The notes beneath the pieces were generated by a model that saw only the letters and a list, made by a program, of their open reading frames with translations, was not told the DNA's origin and made no database searches. A stretch of 64,000 bases of DNA, from positions 1 to 64,000 of the forward strand of contig NZ_JYNO01000011.1 in the NCBI RefSeq assembly GCF_000934745.1, given 5' to 3'. Each line of letters begins with the position of its first letter. Positions within the stretch are counted from its first letter, which is position 1. Shown one piece after another: positions 61,392-64,000 of the stretch. Source of the stretch: Desulfonatronum thioautotrophicum. GTDB taxonomy: Bacteria; Desulfobacterota; Desulfovibrionia; Desulfovibrionales; Desulfonatronaceae. The position numbers and the translations under genes were made by a program.

Positions 61392-61753
61392 GGATTTATG
61401 GTGGTTGAAGATGGGGAGGTCGGGATACAGGAGATGGCGTTCAGCGATCGGGATTCAGCATGGGACTTGCGGGGCGCTGCTCTGGAAAGAGCCTATCCAA
61501 GGGGCCTGGGATGGCTTTGGGTGCGGCGTGATGGTCACGGCCCCAGAACGCCCATAGATAGTCGGAATGAACACGATCCCCGCCATATGGGCCGATCTGA
61601 TCCGACAAACGAATTTGGCTCGGCTCAATGGCCCAGGCATGTCTTGGCCCGTCCCTGCATGTCTCGTTCCGGGGCCACGATGGATCGATCACGCACGCAA
61701 GATTTCCGGCCCTTACGGAGCCGATAGCGTCCAGACGGGGTACTGGCCGTGGG
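61392..61753. other. 360-bp region without a recognisable gene
   Basis: Between dapF and the HU/IHF gene. It contains only short frames without family resemblance and a few small hairpins (for example GCTCTGGAAAGAGC). The dapF promoter must lie here. Confidence 0.35.
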
Positions 61754-62035
61754 CTAGACGTCCTCGTTCAGGTGGTCCTTGAGTTCCTTGCCCGGCCTGA
61801 AAAATGGCAGTCGCTTGGGCTGGACTTCCACGGACTGACCGGTCTTGGGATTGCGTCCTTTGTACCCCTGGTAATCCTTGACCTTGAAACTGCCGAATCC
61901 TCGGATTTCCACGCGGTCTCCCTGGATCATCGCGTCCTTGATGGACTGGAAAAAAGTGTTGACCACGATGGTGGCATAATCCATCGGGATATTGTTTTTT
62001 TCGGCCAGGGTGCGGATCAGTTCGCTTTTGTTCAT
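61754..62035 (-). CDS. HU/IHF-family DNA-bending protein (IHF-beta-like)
   Basis: A 93-residue histone-like protein: MNKSELIRTLAEKNNIP, the dimer helices, then VEIRGFGSFKVKDYQGYKGRNPKTGQSVEV, the DNA-bending arm with the intercalating proline in GRNPKTG, and FRPGKELKDHL. The wording is closer to IHF-beta than to HU. I start at ATG 62035, with GGAG nine bases upstream; ATG 62041 is too close to it. A partner IHF-alpha is not in the window. Confidence 0.92.
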   Translation of the reverse strand: MNKSELIRTLAEKNNIPMDYATIVVNTFFQSIKDAMIQGDRVEIRGFGSFKVKDYQGYKGRNPKTGQSVEVQPKRLPFFRPGKELKDHLNEDV

Positions 62036-62175
62036 GTGCATTTTCTCCAAAAAAACTGTGGCAAATATCGGATGCAACCGTTTTGGGCAACTCGCAAAAG
62101 GGGGATACGGGAGGAGACTGAACGGTGACGGGGAATATCTACACTCTTCCGTGAAAAAATTCCATAGGTTGACCG

Positions 62176-62982
62176 CTATAAATTTTTTAACACCGGCTTG
62201 TCGGCCAGTTCCGGTAACAGGGCCGTGCGCAGTGACAGAAGGCGTTCGGCCAGGGTGCGAATATCCTGGGCTGCGGGACACTGGGGCGCGACACGGACCA
62301 GGGCCTGCTGTTTGGCCACGGATCTGCCCATGTTCGGGTCGCTGCGCACCATGCCCAGGTAGGTCAGATGGAATCCTAAAAATTTGGCCACGGCGGCGTC
62401 CAGGCGATGGAAGGTGGCCTGGGCTTCTTCCCGGCTTTCGGCCTGATTGACCAGAACCAGAAAATCCCGGACCTCGGTCTGGGCCGTGAGCACCTTGATG
62501 ACCGCATAGGCATCCGTCAGTGAGGTGGGTTCCGGGGTGAGCACGACGATCCGTTTGCCGGCGGCATGGGCCAGGGTCAGCAGGCTGGGTTTCAGTCCGG
62601 CGGCCATGTCCAGGATCACAAAGGCGTATTCGGACATGATCGGCTCCAACTGTTGCAGCAGCAGGCCGCGCTGGTCGTCATCCATTTCCACCAGTTCGGG
62701 CACGCCGCTGGCTGCGGGAAGCAGATCCAGGTTCTCGGTCACCGGTTGCACGATGCGCTCGGCTGGAATCTGGCGATCCAATAAATCCAGGATATTGATT
62801 TCACTGGAAATGCCCAAAAGGACGTCCAGGTTGGCCAGCCCAAGGTCGCAATCCATCAGCAGGCAGCGGTAGCCGGCCTCGCCCAGGCAGTAGCCCAGAT
62901 TGGCACTGAGACTCGATTTGCCCACGCCGCCCTTGCCGCTGAACATGGCAATGCTCAATGTTCTGTTCTTTTTTATTTTCAT
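62176..62982 (-). CDS. MinD/FlhG-like ATPase
   Basis: A 268-residue ATPase with deviant Walker A FSGKGGVGKSSLSANLGYCL, MDCDLGLANLDVLLGI, FVILDMAAGLKPS and VNQAESREEAQATF. It is of the FlhG/MinD type, which sets the number or position of flagella or other polar structures. The C-terminus has no clear amphipathic membrane-targeting helix. It shares the LGLANLDVLLGI wording with the MinD-like gene at 37426-38988. It is followed 140 bp downstream by the HU/IHF gene and preceded by the diguanylate cyclase. Confidence 0.88.
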   Translation of the reverse strand: MKIKKNRTLSIAMFSGKGGVGKSSLSANLGYCLGEAGYRCLLMDCDLGLANLDVLLGISSEINILDLLDRQIPAERIVQPVTENLDLLPAASGVPELVEMDDDQRGLLLQQLEPIMSEYAFVILDMAAGLKPSLLTLAHAAGKRIVVLTPEPTSLTDAYAVIKVLTAQTEVRDFLVLVNQAESREEAQATFHRLDAAVAKFLGFHLTYLGMVRSDPNMGRSVAKQQALVRVAPQCPAAQDIRTLAERLLSLRTALLPELADKPVLKNL

Positions 62983-63009
62983 GAAATAGTCTGGGGTTGC
63001 GCAAACGGT

Positions 63010-63900
63010 TCAGGTAGCAAGGCCTTGAAAAAGAAAATTTTTTTCTGCCGATTCCACAAGTGTGCGGGGTGACAACTCGGGGGAGATATCCCGCAAGGGA
63101 GCCTTTTCCAGGCGGTTTTTTCCAGCCTTCTTGGCTCGGTAAAGTGCCTGATCCGCCTGTTCGATGAGTTCCAGGGGCAGCATGTCCCTGAAGCCTTTGT
63201 AGCAGGCCAGCCCAGCGGAGACGGTTACCTGGGCCTGGTCCGCGGCGAAGGGCTGTGGGCAGTCGAAACGCAGTTCGCGAACAGCGTTCATGATCCGTTC
63301 CAGAAGAAACACCGCGCTGGTCTGGGTGGTGGCAGGCATCAACAGGGCGAATTCCTCACCACCCAGGCGCACGGCCAGGTCGGCTCTGCGAACGTTCCGA
63401 CGTAAAATCTCGGCCACGGAGCAGAGCACGTGATCCCCATGCACGTGACCACAGGTGTCATTGATCCGTTTGAAGTCGTCGATGTCCAGGATGGCCAGGC
63501 TTAGCGAGCGGCCGGAACGCTTGGCTCGCTCCATTTCGGTATCCAAAGCCTTTTCAAATACGGCTCGGCGAGCCAGGCCGGTGAGATCGTCGTGCTCCAC
63601 GGCGTGGGCCAATTCGTCAATCTTGTCCTGAAGGCGGCGCAAGGCCGGATAGGCGTCGTCCTGGAGCGGCAAAAGCATCCAGGGCATCTGGCGCAACATG
63701 GATTCCAGCCTGGATTGGTACTCTGGAGAAAGACCCGGAAGCAGGCGAAAAAGAACGGCATTGGATCCGTCGCCCCGCGGGCGTTCAGACGTCGGGACGC
63801 ACAGCCCTGAAGTGGCCAGGTCGGCCTTGAGGGCATCCAGCTCGGTGCGCAGATCCGGAAGTGGGGGCACCGGTACGGAACTAGGCGACGTTTTGGACAT
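63010..63900 (-). CDS. Diguanylate cyclase (GGDEF)
   Basis: A 296-residue cytoplasmic protein. The N-terminal ~120 residues lack a known sensor; the GGDEF domain (about 125-285) has [35 protein letters not shown], the active-site [13 protein letters not shown] and the inhibitory I-site RRAD five residues before it. It should make c-di-GMP with product inhibition and balance the HD-GYP protein at 8686-10212. ATG 63900 lies within the end of prfB, overlapping it by 20 bases. Confidence 0.92.
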   Translation of the reverse strand: MSKTSPSSVPVPPLPDLRTELDALKADLATSGLCVPTSERPRGDGSNAVLFRLLPGLSPEYQSRLESMLRQMPWMLLPLQDDAYPALRRLQDKIDELAHAVEHDDLTGLARRAVFEKALDTEMERAKRSGRSLSLAILDIDDFKRINDTCGHVHGDHVLCSVAEILRRNVRRADLAVRLGGEEFALLMPATTQTSAVFLLERIMNAVRELRFDCPQPFAADQAQVTVSAGLACYKGFRDMLPLELIEQADQALYRAKKAGKNRLEKAPLRDISPELSPRTLVESAEKNFLFQGLAT

Positions 63901-64000
63901 GGTTTGCCAGCAGATGGTTCCGGATAAATCCGTCCAGGTCACCATCCAGGACGGCTTCGACGTTGCCGACCTCGAAGTTGGTGCGGTGATCCTTGACCAG
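63881..64000 (-). CDS. prfB: Peptide chain release factor 2, C-terminal end (rest outside the window)
   Basis: Too short to be listed as an open frame, but on the minus strand bases 64000-63884 encode [20 protein letters not shown], then [19 protein letters not shown] and a TAG stop. The VKDHRT-x-x-E-x-GN-x-x-x-VLDGDLD-x-FI pattern is the conserved end of RF2. RF2 releases peptides at UGA and UAA stop codons. Confidence 0.9.
   Translation of the reverse strand: MVKDHRTNFEVGNVEAVLDGDLDGFIRNHLLANHVQNVA

Overview
The window looks like chromosomal DNA of a Gram-negative sulfur-cycle bacterium of the Desulfovibrionales type, possibly Desulfonatronum-like. This is inference from gene content: large PAS histidine kinases, a c-type-heme sensor kinase, the 'GAK' gene neighbourhood, glycine-betaine uptake and DapA/DapF. 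Coding DNA is GC-rich. AT-rich islands mark a toxin-antitoxin cassette (about 520-1150), the stretch before the GAK genes (about 43600-44200) and the dnaA upstream region (53850-54080).

Layout. 1-2105: tail of a glycosyltransferase broken up by a toxin-antitoxin cassette, an exact 68-bp direct repeat and a truncated nucleotidyltransferase pair. 2188-10212: PAS hybrid kinase, ComEA-like protein, Mn-dependent pyrophosphatase, CheB and an HD-GYP response regulator. 10435-13345: tRNA-Pro(CGG) followed by a scrap-yard holding a YeiH gene fragment, an orphan Phd-type antitoxin and an IS1111-type element between inverted copies of a dispersed palindromic repeat. 13427-19740: an NtrC-type regulator and a heme-binding sensor kinase divergent from a long YeiH-type exporter with a good sigma-54 promoter. 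20202-27514: three paralogues of an uncharacterised family, a radical SAM protein, an AAA ATPase behind two palindromic operators, and an acetyltransferase-like / TraB fusion pair. 27501-30196: tgt, nth and a DMT transporter. 30369-38988: signalling cluster (PAS kinase, response regulators, hybrid kinase, HDOD kinase, MinD-like ATPase). 39419-43584: glycine-betaine ABC transporter with two binding proteins.

44394-53045 is the most interesting part: the so-called GAK system, known from comparative genomics but functionally undefined. It has an XXXCH protein, a PHP-like hydrolase, an amphi-Trp protein, a PhoU/phosphotransferase fusion, an ATP-grasp enzyme, HprK-related kinase B, a CofD-like enzyme and a second amphi-Trp protein. 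Here it is interrupted by an antisense brnTA module whose toxin gene carries a one-base frameshift. A HAD phosphatase and dnaA follow, then a glycosyltransferase, MFS and DMT transporters, dapA-dapF, an HU/IHF protein, a second MinD-like ATPase, a diguanylate cyclase and the 3' end of prfB.

Two dispersed repeat families recur: a three-hairpin element (flanking the IS and at 39035-39235), and a MITE-like element with 12-bp terminal inverted repeats (20825-20981 and 40315-40490). All family names come from motif recognition by eye; no database search was possible.
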